Assembly: GCA_039566865.1 (NCBI GenBank)
Contig: CM076954.1
Coordinates: 8,688,001-8,752,000, forward strand
Reading direction: 5' to 3'
Origin: Aurelia coerulea
Taxonomy: Eukaryota; Cnidaria; Scyphozoa; Semaeostomeae; Ulmaridae
Length of the DNA: 64,000 bases
Shown: piece after piece, positions 10,862-22,300 of the stretch
How the letters are laid out: each line of letters begins with the position of its first letter
How positions within the stretch are numbered: the first letter of the stretch is position 1
Position numbers and translations under genes: made by a program
The notes under the pieces: model-generated
Databases searched by the model: none
Told to the model about the DNA's origin: nothing
What the model saw: the letters and a program-made list of their open reading frames with translations, nothing else

Positions 10862-13541
10862 CCGGGTGTCCCAAAAAAAATTTCCGACGCTTGATAGAGC
10901 ACAGAGAAGAATCTTCTTAATGTGACAATTTCTATTCATTCTAGTTACGTGCTAGATATTTCAACTTACAGTTTGGCATATTAAAGGGAGAAATTAGTAA
11001 TCTGAAAATGGAGTTATGAGCTTTAACATTTCACTTTCATATTCAAGGCAAAACCAGAGAGATTATTACGCCTTCCTGCTTCGTGATGGTGGGGACTCCC
11101 TCGATGAACAACAATTCGTTCATTACCTTGACGTCCTGAGCGGGAAGGAATGTTATTCACAAGAGAAAACGTTGCTTTGTAATTGAATAGAATTTAGATT
11201 CATATTATTTTTGATTGTGTGAATTAGCCTAAGGTGCGAAGAATCGAAGCAAATAGGTCTTGGGAAAACTATTTGCTGCTGTTATTGTTGCCTTGTACCA
11301 ACTGGGAATTTCAAATGGCAATTTTACTGTTTCACGGTTTCACACGGCAAGGAGTAGAATAAAATGTCTTTTCTCAACTAAAGAATAGTTTCAATTGCTT
11401 TTTCGACCAGCATATGAGTCAAATCTTTCAATAGGGCACAGGGAAACCCGCAAATCTTCCAATTTCACGCTTATAAGCCAATGATATCGTCGTATCCCGA
11501 TCACATGACTGAAAATAAGGCTTTCGAGATAAATTTTCGAGTACCTTCACGAAAATAAAAATGGATATTCGAGTAATAAAGATACAGAGCTGGTTTTACC
11601 ACGAATCGATTCGAGAGGCCCCACTCCACATTTGTTTTCTGCATATGGTTAAAATCTCGTCAGGGATCGGCGTTACATCGAGTTTCATTCCTTCGAAAAT
11701 TGGCCTATGTTCAAGAATTCTTCAGGAGCGCTACAAATAAGATATAGCTTTCAAAATTTCACATGTTACGTGAATTATGTCCAGGAATAGCATGAAAATG
11801 TTTGTTTTTGTGACTTTCGAAAATTCTAGACGAATTAAAGCTATTTGCTGCGAAGAAAGCTAATGGACCTACCTTCACCCGCCGCAGAATCCCAGTAATC
11901 GGCATTAAATCACTCTTTTCGCAATAATAACCAGCGGATACATTAACGAATAACTTCACAACAAATCCAATTTCTTTCCGCCATTTAATAATCGATAATT
12001 TCGATAAAATTTGACAAGACTTTACAGCTTCTGCAGCAAACCGTCCAACTACCCTCGATTCAAAGTTTCTTGTTGCAACAGGAAAGCTTGCATAAAACAA
12101 AAGGTTTTGCAAGGCTCAGATCTCCCATATGACACAGCAAAATGTTACCATCAATAATAGATTGTACACCTTTGAGAATAGATTGCAGGGGAAATTTCTT
12201 TTCACAAATTATGTACTTTTCCGATGTGACAAAGAAATTTGCAATCTTTGAGAAATGTTTTATTTTCTCTTTATTTTGCAACGATAGAAAAACTTTAGGA
12301 GTGTGCAATCTATTCTCAAAGGTACCATTTTGCTGTGTCATATGGGAGACCTAAGTCTTGCAAAAACCTTTTGTTTTATGCAAGTCTTGCAAGACTTCCA
12401 ACGTGTTTGCAACAAGAAAACTTTGAATCGAGGGTAGGTGGACGGTTTGCTGCAGAAGCTGTAAAGTCTTGTCAAATTTTATCGAAATTATCGATTATTA
12501 AATGGCGGAAAGAAATTGGATTTGTTGTGAAGTTATTCGTTAATGTATCCGCTGGTTATTATTGCGAAAAGAGTGATTTAATGCCGATTACTGGGATTCT
12601 GCGGCGGGTGAAGGTAGGCCCATTAGCTTTCTTCGCAGCAAATAGCTTTAATTCGTCTAGAATTTTCGAAAGTCACAAAAACAAACATTTTCATGCTATT
12701 CCTGGACATAATTCACGTAACATGTGAAATTTTGAAAGCTATATCTTATTTGTAGCGCTCCTGAAGAATTCTTGAACATAGGCCAATTTTCGAAGGAATG
12801 AAACTCGATGTAACGCCGATCCCTGACGAGATTTTAACCATATGCAGAAAAACAAATGTGGAGTGGGGCCTCTCGAATCGATTCGTGGTAAAACCAGCTC
12901 TGTATCTTTATTACTCGAATATCCATTTTTATTTTCGTGAAGGTACTCGAAAATTTATCTCGAAAGCCTTATTTTCAGTCATGTGATCGGGATACGACGA
13001 TATCATTGGCTTATAAGCGTGAAATTGGAAGATTTGCGGGTTTCCCTGTGCCCTATTGAAAGATTTGACTCATATGCTTTTTCGACCTGCCGTGCCATAT
13101 TGTGCAGTAATGCATTTTTCTGTGTTCGTCCATCCAGTTTCAATTGAGTGGCAAAGTATGAACTTGGTATTTTCCCCCGAGCCCTATTAGATTCGGTTTT
13201 CAGACCTTACTTCAAATATGCTCAATGAGTGGAACTCTTGCATGTGTCGTCAAGGCAATGAAAGAAAGTGTAAACCTAGTTTTTGTGTTGCTCATCCGGA
13301 GATTCCCCTTCCACCACGATGATGCAGGAAGGCGTACAAATCTCTCTGGTTTTGCCTTCAACATGAAGATGCGATGTTAGGACTAATAACTCCATCTTCA
13401 GATTACTGATTTCTCCCTACGATATGCCAAACTGTAAGTTGAAATGTCCAGCATGTACCTAGAATGAATAGAAATTGCCAGAAAAAGAACTTTTTTGTCT
13501 GAGTTCAATCAAACGCCGGAACCTTTTTTTGGGACACCCGG
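10862..13541. mobile_element. TA-flanked foldback element, copy B, with nested insertion
   Basis: Same ends and TA flanks (10860-10861, 13542-13543) as copy A, but inverted: the right end of B is the near-copy of the left end of A. Without the palindromic insertion at 11409-13078 and its 9-base duplication, the element would be about 1.0 kb, the same size as A. A therefore supplies the empty-site sequence that fixes the limits of the nested insertion. Confidence 0.8.
11409..13078. mobile_element. Palindromic element with 9-bp TSD (family F1, copy 1)
   Basis: The element begins AGCATATGAGTCAAATC and ends with the exact inverse. A 9-base duplication TTTTCGACC flanks it (11400-11408, 13079-13087). 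Comparison with copy A shows the uninterrupted site. Arms of roughly 700 bases are nearly identical inverted copies, and a smaller inverted repeat continues into the centre (about 12120-12350). Each arm contains the same open frame of about 100 codons reading outward (11759-12112 minus, 12335-12727 plus), but it has no recognisable domain. Nine-base duplications and long terminal repeats fit Mutator-like/foldback elements (inference). A second copy is at 51139-53254, and a diverged relative at 30186-31876. Confidence 0.85.
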
Positions 13542-14040
13542 TACTCTATATAAATCAAACATTCCTGGTGTATAGATTTTGGTGTACACTTCTTTCAAAA
13601 CAACACGCATTTGTCTCCATTCTAGTTAGATAATAGCACGACTAGGCACGGACCATAAAAATAGGACAATACATCAATTTTTCATATTAGAAAATTAGAA
13701 ACTGTTTTTAGAAACTCTAGTACGTATAAAAAGAAACCCTATAGAGGCGATCAGAGGTCAATTTGAAGTCAACAACATTTTCAACTTCTGGTTTTGAATT
13801 GCAAAATGTAAGTGCATTGCTAACCCAAGCAATGCTAAAGAGGATACTATTCTAATGAAACTTAGTTTAATGAAAATTGGGAAACTCTGCAAGAAAATTT
13901 CTCAAAAAGAGTTTGCCCAAAGTTAAGAAACCCAGCTGCAAAGTTCAGAGCCAAGTTTCTTACAAATGGAATGTAAGCGGAGGTGTGCAGGCGATATTTC
14001 TGAAAGAATCAATTGATAAATGACAGCTGAAAGAATTGAT

Positions 14041-14084
14041 GAATGAATGAATGAATGAATGAATGAATGAATGAATGAATGAAT
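14041..14084. repeat. Microsatellite (GAAT)11
   Basis: A perfect tetranucleotide array followed by two degenerate units. Confidence 0.95.
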
Positions 14085-14316
14085 AACTGAATGAATGAGG
14101 GGATGAATAGTACATGGCCGGGGGCAGTAAATCCAAGCTTTTGTGAACTTGTTGTTTACATGCAGTGCCTGCTTTTAATAAAAAATGCACTGCATGGGCT
14201 GCATGTCACCGTCGAATTCATTTAAAGAACTGAAGAATGTTCTACAAGGAATGGTAGTGGTAGCATTAACACTTTGGAAATATTGACAAAAATTCCCAAT
14301 CGAAACTTTGTATTCT

Positions 14317-14372
14317 CCTACCCTGGGTACCAGACTCTCTAACATGTTAGAGAGTCTGGTACCCAGGGTAGG
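14317..14372. repeat. Perfect 56-bp palindrome
   Basis: CCTACCCTGGGTACCAGACT... reads into its exact inverse around the centre AACATGTT (14341-14348), with no spacer and no mismatch over 28 bases per arm. Weaker symmetry continues a few bases outward. Confidence 0.95.
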
Positions 14373-14599
14373 AATTTGATAGAAATCTATAAAAAAAGCA
14401 GAAATGTTGCCATCCAAACGATTTAAATCACACTCGCGGAGTGCAAATGGCTTACAATGACGTTACGTAGTCAATCACATAAAATATGAACCCTGTCATG
14501 GAACCGACAATACTAAAGTGATACCCTGTCCCGGAGTAGGAATCCTGAAAATGATACCCTGTTCGGCGGCAGGAAAAATATATGAGTACCCCCCCAGGG

Positions 14600-15000
14600 T
14601 AATAATAATAGTAATAATAATAATAATTTATTTATTTAAGGTTGGCATGATAAAGATAGTTAAGAAAACTAATTAAGGCCAACCATTTAACAAAAGTGAA
14701 AACTGAATAGTCCTATTTACATGTTTTTATAAAAATCCTAAATTATTTACATAGATCTTGCACAATCTACAGTTGCAGTCGCTGAACTGATGTTTTTTTA
14801 TTTTCCTCTTAAATTCTGTCAAGGTATGAGACTCTTTTATTTCTAGTGGCAACGATTGCCAGAGTTTGTGTCCAGTGTACCTGATTGTCTCTATACCATA
14901 CGCAATGAGTTTAATGGTGTAATGAGGGTGTAATGAGTTTCAAAAACTTTCCCGTCTCGAAGGCCTACCAATAACTCTAAATTTTCAAATAAATACAACA
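14600..15000 (-). pseudogene. 5'-truncated LINE 3' end (CR1/jockey-like)
   Basis: Read on the minus strand, the segment encodes the last part of a LINE polymerase: an LWQSLPLEIKESHTLTEFKR stretch followed by a Cys-rich tail CNCRLCKIY. A stop, a short 3' UTR containing GGCCAACC/GGTTGGC words and a (TAA)n tail at 14600-14627 follow. The same 3' architecture occurs in the minus-strand LINEs at 53280-55385 and 55577-55885, so all three belong to related families. Only the 3' end was copied. Confidence 0.75.
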
Positions 15001-16139
15001 TACCTTCTGGGAGAGCGGAATACGCCAAAAACAATGATCGTGATTCGTAACGCTAAATAGCTCTTTTCAACGAAGTATCAAAATTTGGTTTTTCTGTTGA
15101 TTGATACTACCGCATTGTGCCCATGTCCCTCTTCGCCGGTCCTTTTCCAAGAACTATGTATGATAGAAGTAAAGAAGTACCAAATAGACCCAGGGAGTCC
15201 TCAGGTATATTCAGGATAGGGGGGCTTAGGCTGGGCTACAAAGCATCAACCCAAAATAATAATTCCTAGCATGAAAATAGATCCCGAAAAGTAATGTCTC
15301 TGCCCCAACATTCCCATGAGTTATGAAGTCAGTATCGTAAATCCATCGAAGAGTACCCTAACTGATTAGATTTCTCATAATTTATTTAAACATTTAAATA
15401 TTTTGATTTTAGTAATGTTACTTGATCTTACTGGTTTGTAAAATATGTTTTACCTTTTTTTGTTTTTTTCTCATATGTTTGAGACCAGAAAAGGTAAACC
15501 AAAATTTCCGGAACCCAATATAAATAACTACAAATCATTGACTCAAAAAATATTCTTTGATCAAATTTTAAACCCAAAAGAGTAACCAGTGCACCCAAAT
15601 GCTAACAATATCAGAATACCCATCCCCTTGGTCTAACCAATCACGTGTAATCTCTACTTCTCAAATCGCTGCACATATTTAAATTCTGAATATAACTGTC
15701 ACATAACAGCCTTGAAGAAGTTCTGCATGGCAGAACGAAATATTAGTAAAGAATAAATTCACACATTTGCTGTTGGTTTTTTGTCGTATTGCAGCCTTTC
15801 TGCCATCAAATTTATTCATTCATTCGTCACCACAAGTATCTTCGAATCCGACGATCGATGCTGGTATCGTGGCCTTTCTTTTTTGACATTATTGCTTCAT
15901 TAGCTTGGAGGATACTTTATATATTTAGAAGGAAGAGAAGTGGACAAAGAGCAGAGTCCTGTGGTAACCACAAGTAACGCGGAGATTACTTGAATTGTGT
16001 CCATTTACACATGCATACCTCTGCTGCTAAGGTAGGAATTAAACAACGCCACCTAGAGCTGTACATCGAATGCCATGATGTTCAAGTTTTTACAGTTGTA
16101 TATCTTAATTTTAAACAAAGAAGGAAATCGCGTTATGTA
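15001..16139. other. 3' flank of POLE3; no independent gene
   Basis: Non-coding. The minus-strand polyadenylation word AATAAA (15811-15816) lies about 330 bases past the POLE3 stop and may end its 3' UTR (inference). A 15181-15260 segment resembles part of 22266-22420 inverted (AGGTATATTCAGGATAGGG). A self-cleaving-ribozyme-like hairpin lies at 15711-15740. Confidence 0.45.
15711..15740 (+). other. Hammerhead-like hairpin motif (weak)
   Basis: The order is TTGAAGA, then a perfect 7-bp stem GTTCTGC/GCAGAAC closed by ATG, then GAAA. This resembles the hammerhead core CUGANGA-stem II-GAAA, but the first core base is U instead of C and one extra A precedes the stem. Such motifs are known in Penelope-like and other retroelement ends. 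It is at best a decayed relic. Confidence 0.2.
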
Positions 16140-16315
16140 TCAGTTCTTTCCATCGTCCGCAGATACAGTCTCAGGTTGAGCGCTTTCAATCTGACCAGTA
16201 TTGTCAGATTTCAATCTTTTTTCTTCATCCATCTCTGTATTCTCTTGATTACTTTTTCGCTTCTCTGCTGCCTCTTTCTTCTTGCTCTCCTTACCTTTCT
16301 GTTCCTTCTTGAAAG
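16140..16315 (-). CDS. POLE3: POLE3 last coding exon (exon 4)
   Basis: Encodes the lysine/glutamate-rich C-terminal tail after the histone fold and ends with TGA at 16140-16142. The acceptor is ATTGACAG just above 16315. The junction codon GCT (Ala) is restored with the last base of exon 3, giving ...[12 protein letters not shown], which closely matches the animal POLE3 tail. The final third is less acidic than in vertebrates. Confidence 0.9.
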
Positions 16316-19300
16316 CTGTCAATGAAATGCGTTAAAATATACGAGGTGTCAAAAAAGTAACATTTTTGAACACTTCCTGCAGAGGAGCCTTGTTAAAAGA
16401 ATTGTTATTCGACCTTTAAAGGTGGTGTGAAGCGAAAATGTTTATTGATGCAAATGAATAGCGCAGTTGAATGATAAAGAATGTCGTTTAATTTTTTTTG
16501 ATACCTTGTTTCATTTTAGAGTTATCCACTGTTTTGTACGATTTGCCGATGACGTCATTTTGTTTGCAAAATGTAAAGAAAGTATACAAGGTTGGCCATG
16601 TTTCCAAAGAGAAATCTAATTAAAAAACTTTGTACAATCAACATGCCTTTCTAAACATCATATTAAGTCATGAGGCAATCTATATAACATCTATTCAGCT
16701 CAGCTGAAATATTTCTTACCACTGTAACCTTTCAAAAATCAGATACAGTTATATTTCCATATGTTATCCTAGTAATTTGCAAACAAAATGACGTCATCAG
16801 CTGCAACTTAATATCAGTGGATAACTTGAAAACGAAATGAGGTATCAAAAACATTTAAACGACATTCTTTATCATTCAACTGCGCTATTCATTTGCATCA
16901 ATAAAAATTTTTCGCTTCACACCACCTTTAAGATATAGATGAGATCTTAACTTATAATTTGCGATATTGCATGTCGAAATCTGATTTGTATTTTGATAAT
17001 TACTCACTTAAACAGGCAACGTTTCTGAGGCAGACTAAGACAAATAGCTATTGAATTATGCCACTGCTATCCATGCGCAATTAGAGTGAGATGCTATAAC
17101 AGATCAGCAACATATAATTTTTAGAACTTTTTTAAGCCATTACAGTGAAACACATTTGACAATAATTTGAAAGCCGAATCTTTCGTTTCTACGATTGAAT
17201 AATCATAACCGAGATAAAAATTGGGCGAGAAAGTTTTCTTAGTGGTACCGGATACTGTACGAGGAAGTTCCCTTAGTCCTAGAAAGTTGCTCGGTGACCA
17301 TTTAAAGACTCTGCTATAACCAGCAGCTTTTGCGTGCATTCTTTGCAAAACGAAATGAAAAAAATTCCCCTGCAACAAATTGATAGCACATGCAAGGTAT
17401 GCTAGTCGCAAAGGCCCCTTTGAAAATTGGAGAAATGAAATATTGATTTTTGGCCTCTACGGCTCTATTCAATGATTTTTTTTTTGTTATCAGAAAGATA
17501 GCCTGTTCACATGCATGCTTTTAACATAGACAAAAGCCGTAGAGTCCAAAAATCAATACTTCCCTTTCTCTAATTTTCCATGCAGCTGCTAGGAAAGTCA
17601 GCATTGCAATAATTCAATATGTCGCATTTCTAAAATTAGCGCACAAGGTGAAGACACTGCAAAACTAAAAAAATATTTTTGAAAACAAGTAGATGTTCTA
17701 GAATTGAAAGATGGGATAGAACAAACTGCACTGTGGTATTGCTGCACTGTACAGAGGCTGCTGGTTAGCGCCGAGTCTTTTTTTACATATTCATATAAAA
17801 TATTACATTACACGTTAAATCCCACTATACTTTCTAACTAGAAGTAACAAACCGTTAATGAGTGCGTGCATCCTATTTCTAAATTTTAGATGCCATAAAT
17901 TCAGGAATCAAAAATGCAGCAATCAAAGTTGACCAGAAATCCTTCACAGAAGACAAATTGAACTCTATAATTGTTTCAAGAAATGTGGTTTTGAAATTTG
18001 TTTTCAGATTCTTGTGATATCCAATGATTCTCGTGATTCTTCATAATTTTATTACTTTTGCCCAATTCTTGTAGTTTTATGAGAAATTGGCACTTTTCTG
18101 CAATTGAAAGAAACGTGTTCTAAGAAAATCAGCCATTTGTCCCCTTAATTGATTTGATAAAGCATGGAAGTGAGTAACTTTCAACAATGTCATAAATGCT
18201 GAATTGGGGCCAAACCAAAGAACTGGCGTAAACAACCTTTATTTATGCAGTTCTATTTGGGGAAGTGATACAACTTTATGATGAAATCTATTGAGCAAAC
18301 CCCGGAGCAAAACCAAATGAGTTGTTGTTTTTGTCATTGCAAATATGATAGGTATCTATACGGTATTGGTATATCAGATACCAGCACTGCGCAATGGTGA
18401 AATATTTATTGTCTGCTGTACAGTAAAAATAATGTAGGGCTGAATAGGACACTGTGAATACTGCGGTTAAGGCAAAGCACAGGTAAAAAAGTAATAAGAT
18501 ACGCCATGTATTGTTGCATTAAATCCTCAGTATAATCCTGCAATAAGTGTAATCGCAACTCCATGTAATGTCTTGTATGAAAAATTCAACATATATAGTA
18601 TGGCATCATACAGAACAATGGACGCCTTATTTAACTGCATCTGCATCATATGGTACAGTTATGAAATCTTGCATGTAATGCATCCTTTTGAAAATACTCC
18701 ATGCATGTCTGTAGGGCTTGTAATCAAATGCAACGAAGCATAGTTCTTCAAACATTCTAGCAAATACTGCAAACAAAATGTCCAAACAATGCAATTGTTA
18801 TGTTTTTCCATCAACCAATTTCATGTGGTTCGACCATGTCTGTAAGATTCTAACAACCATCATGTATCTTTCTTCGATGCCATGTCATAAATCAGCTTTT
18901 AGCTGGCCAATTCTAGTGTGTCTCAACAATGCCTTTCTTTTCCAAAAGCACTCAAAAATGGGCATCATCAAATATCATAAATCATTAAATAGCAATCTAA
19001 AACAAGAAATTCACAAGAATTATGCATTTGCAACATGTTTCGTTGATGCTTCAAACAATTTGGCAAACATGAACTGGGAAAATATATTGTTAGGAGAAGT
19101 TTTCAAGACACTGAAAAAGACGTTAGAAGAGAAGATGGCATGGCAATCACACTTCAACGAACTTGCCTATAACCATGGTAGATATTTTTGGATCCGCATG
19201 GCGGCATTTATGTGCTGGTCTACAATCAATGTTTATCACACAACGTTAAACTTCTCCTATTCCCGATTTTACCTGGCTAAGACCATTCCAATCGAAGACC

Positions 19301-22300
19301 ACGCATTTCAGATCATACTGAGCTTATGTCAAATTTGCCACAGAAGAAATAGCAAAATAAACACGTACCTCAGCCAACAATGCTGCAAAATGTTTATCTT
19401 GGATGGGAAAACTGTCAAAATTCGAAGTGTAAAATAGAAAACTTACCTCGTCGTCTTGTTGTGTCCGCCTGCTAGAATCACTGATTCTCGTGCTGATTCT
19501 ATGGTTTGTGACATAAATGTCATTTCTTAGGCGTATTTTTCGATGTCATACTTCAGGAGTCTTTGGTGAAGAAGCCAACTTTTAACAATGAGCCTGAACG
19601 TTTTGTTATCAAAGTATATGACACGAAAGTATCTTAAAATCAAGATGCGATGATCACTTACAATCACAGTTGCCATAGGGATCCTGTAATTTTGTTGATT
19701 TGCCAAGATCAGGAAGCATCGGTAACTTATACCAGCGGTAATGAATATGCGTGGCCAGCGAAGGAAAACCCATGAGCTCACAATAGACCTTATGAGTAAT
19801 TACATCACACACAACGCAGCGCGCAATGCATTATGGGACTTGTGGTCAGGCGTGGCTCTGTTTGCTATCAGCTGTGTTGTTTTCAGTACGCAAAGCTCAG
19901 ATTCATCGATTGTTTACACTGTCATTCGCCATAAAACATGGAGAATACGGATAAAATCAATCATATACTCAAAGAAAATCATTGCTCTACTTTTTTAAAA
20001 CTCTTGTCCGGGCAATAGGCGTGAAGAAGAAAGTGAAGGCGGAGAAATCATGGCGCAAGAAGACGAAAGATCTGACAGTAGGCCGGCAACATCAACATCA
20101 ACAAGACATCAACAGGACCAAAAGCACATCAGAATAAAACACTGGTATCGACTGGAAAGAGAGGTACGTTCGCAGCTTTTCGGTAAAGCAAAACGTGAAG
20201 GCCTAGTGTATGCTGCGCTTGGTAAAGCTAAAGTGCGTGCTTCTTTTTCTTCCTGTCATCTTCTGCTTTTTCAAATAGCACATCATTGAATTTCACAGCT
20301 TTTGTGAAATCCCGTAAATATGTCAATGTCATATTTACGGTGGCCCATAGAGGCAATACAAAAATTTTGAAACGACTACAAATATTTTCAGACGAATACA
20401 ACACAGCGAAGAAATGCAAAACGAGGCTAGGAACAAACCTTCCGCTGCAGAAAATTGATGGCGGACCGGTTTAGAGCCGGCGGATGCCAGTCTCTGGTTT
20501 TAGCACCCGATCACCGTGTTGGCGCCAAAATTTGCGCCCGATTCAAATCAAAACAGTCTCATGGGAGGTTGGTGAAGCTGCCAGAGCAGAAGATCTCCAA
20601 AGATTTATCAAAGAAGCTTCAGGAAATGCATCAGTTGCTGTTACCAAAAAGGTGCAATTTTGTCCAATAACAGCGATTTATTCAAAGTGAAATAAAAGGA
20701 AAACTGGTCCTGGCCCTACGATCTAACTTGGTGGAACAAAACTTCAGGATACAACAAACATGGTGGACAAGGTAGGATATCTGGGAAAATTTGCAAACTA
20801 TTTGTAAATTCCTGTTACTTTGCTCAAGTCACAATATCTCTATTTTCCCGTAACCGTACCACTCCCTCATCAAATTGGCATTACTCCATCAGTTTTTGGA
20901 ATTAAAGGCTGAGAATAGTTTGAGAAAACAGTGGAAAGGCCCTTAATTTGATTTTCGTTTCTGGTTTGACTATTTCCCTCCCGTTTAAAATATTTATGGA
21001 AAAGCATCAGATAAACATTTTTATGCCTGAAATTGCAGCCCCTCGACTGACCTCAGGGAAATTGTTGTAAAAACAAATCCACTCCTGGCCCTACGAAGAA
21101 ACTTCGAAATTTTGAAATTAACATGTTGGTTAACATGGCAGTGTACTGCGATTATCTAGGAAAATTTGCAAAATGTGTTATTTTCGTTTTTGAAAAATTT
21201 CATTTCTGACGGTAATTTCCCTTATTAACAATGGCCTATGGGCCTAGGCACTGCTGTTTGAACAGATACATACAAGTAGGCTTGTTTATGTTATCTTCAA
21301 ATAAATTTAGAACAAGATGAAAGGGTGGAAACTGATTATCACTTCACAAATTATGAATGAAAATAAAGTTGACTGATAATTTTAAACAATTGTTTAACAA
21401 AAAGAAGCATTTTAATCAAAACATTGGCCCAATTGTTGTTCTTGGTTGAGCTTAAGTGCACAGCTGCAAACTTCAACTATTATATGCAGTACTTGTTCTT
21501 AAATTTTTCTCGTTTTCCTGTGCATTGAACAAAATTTATTTGAGAAGTAGAGGAAGAGGATGGCAAATAAATAATCATTCTATTTGATATATTTACATAC
21601 ATATATTTTACCCTGTAGAATTTCCTTTATTTTGCATTGTTTTTCATGAATGCATATTTGAAATGAGAAATGAAAATCCTGCATCCCTCTCTTGAGCACA
21701 CCCTCCCTTAAAAGAAATGGTGTGGTGACGAAGGATTTGGAAATCAGTCATGAAAGCATTTTTAGTGCTCAGCAGTTTTTAGAAATAACTAGAATTTCCA
21801 GTTGCATGATGATATCCCCATGTAAAATTTTGGGGGACTTGCATCTTCAACTGTATATCTTCAATGTGGTTTGTATCTTTGATTTACAGACAACAACAAT
21901 GACCTGCTGCATTCTGTTGCCTGTGTTTGCTGGTTAAAGTTGCTGTTTTGAGAACAGATTCTGCGAGAAGATAGTGTTCAGCTTCCCTTTGACTGGATGT
22001 TATAGATTTCAGCAGTAAAACAATTTAAAATCATCACATTTTTCTCAGATTATTTTCTCTTTGTAAAAGTCACAACCCATTAGCTTTACTTACCAACAAA
22101 CATTTATCAAAGTAGAGGTAGAGAGTCAAGGAAGTATTTCTTTGAGAAAGGCAGCTTGTTATTTACACACTATTAGTGTAGAAAAGTGATACTTTGTGAC
22201 TGTATTTTCTCGAATGAGCACCCTCCTTTTGCATGGCTGCCCTGTCCCCAGAATTAAGGGGTATATTAAGCCCCCCAGGGGGTCTCCTCTGGTATATTTA

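Larger units (their letters stand above)
13544..14600. other. No gene; simple repeats and a perfect palindrome
   Basis: The stretch contains an AGAAAC-rich segment (about 13690-13965) that may be a distant R2 relative, a GAAT microsatellite and a 56-base perfect palindrome. The last two are listed separately. A repeated 'GATACCCTGT' word occurs at 14520-14570. No coding signal was seen. Confidence 0.5.
16932..18777. other. POLE3 intron 3, no gene seen
   Basis: Intronic AT-rich DNA. It includes a small hairpin element (17422-17578) and an R1 fragment (17795-17845). Nothing else was recognised. Confidence 0.5.

Noticed and set aside
16342..16365. CGAGGTGTCAAAAAAGTAAC as a mariner terminus
   Set aside because: Only one end, no inverted partner, and the flanking TA is within AT-rich sequence.
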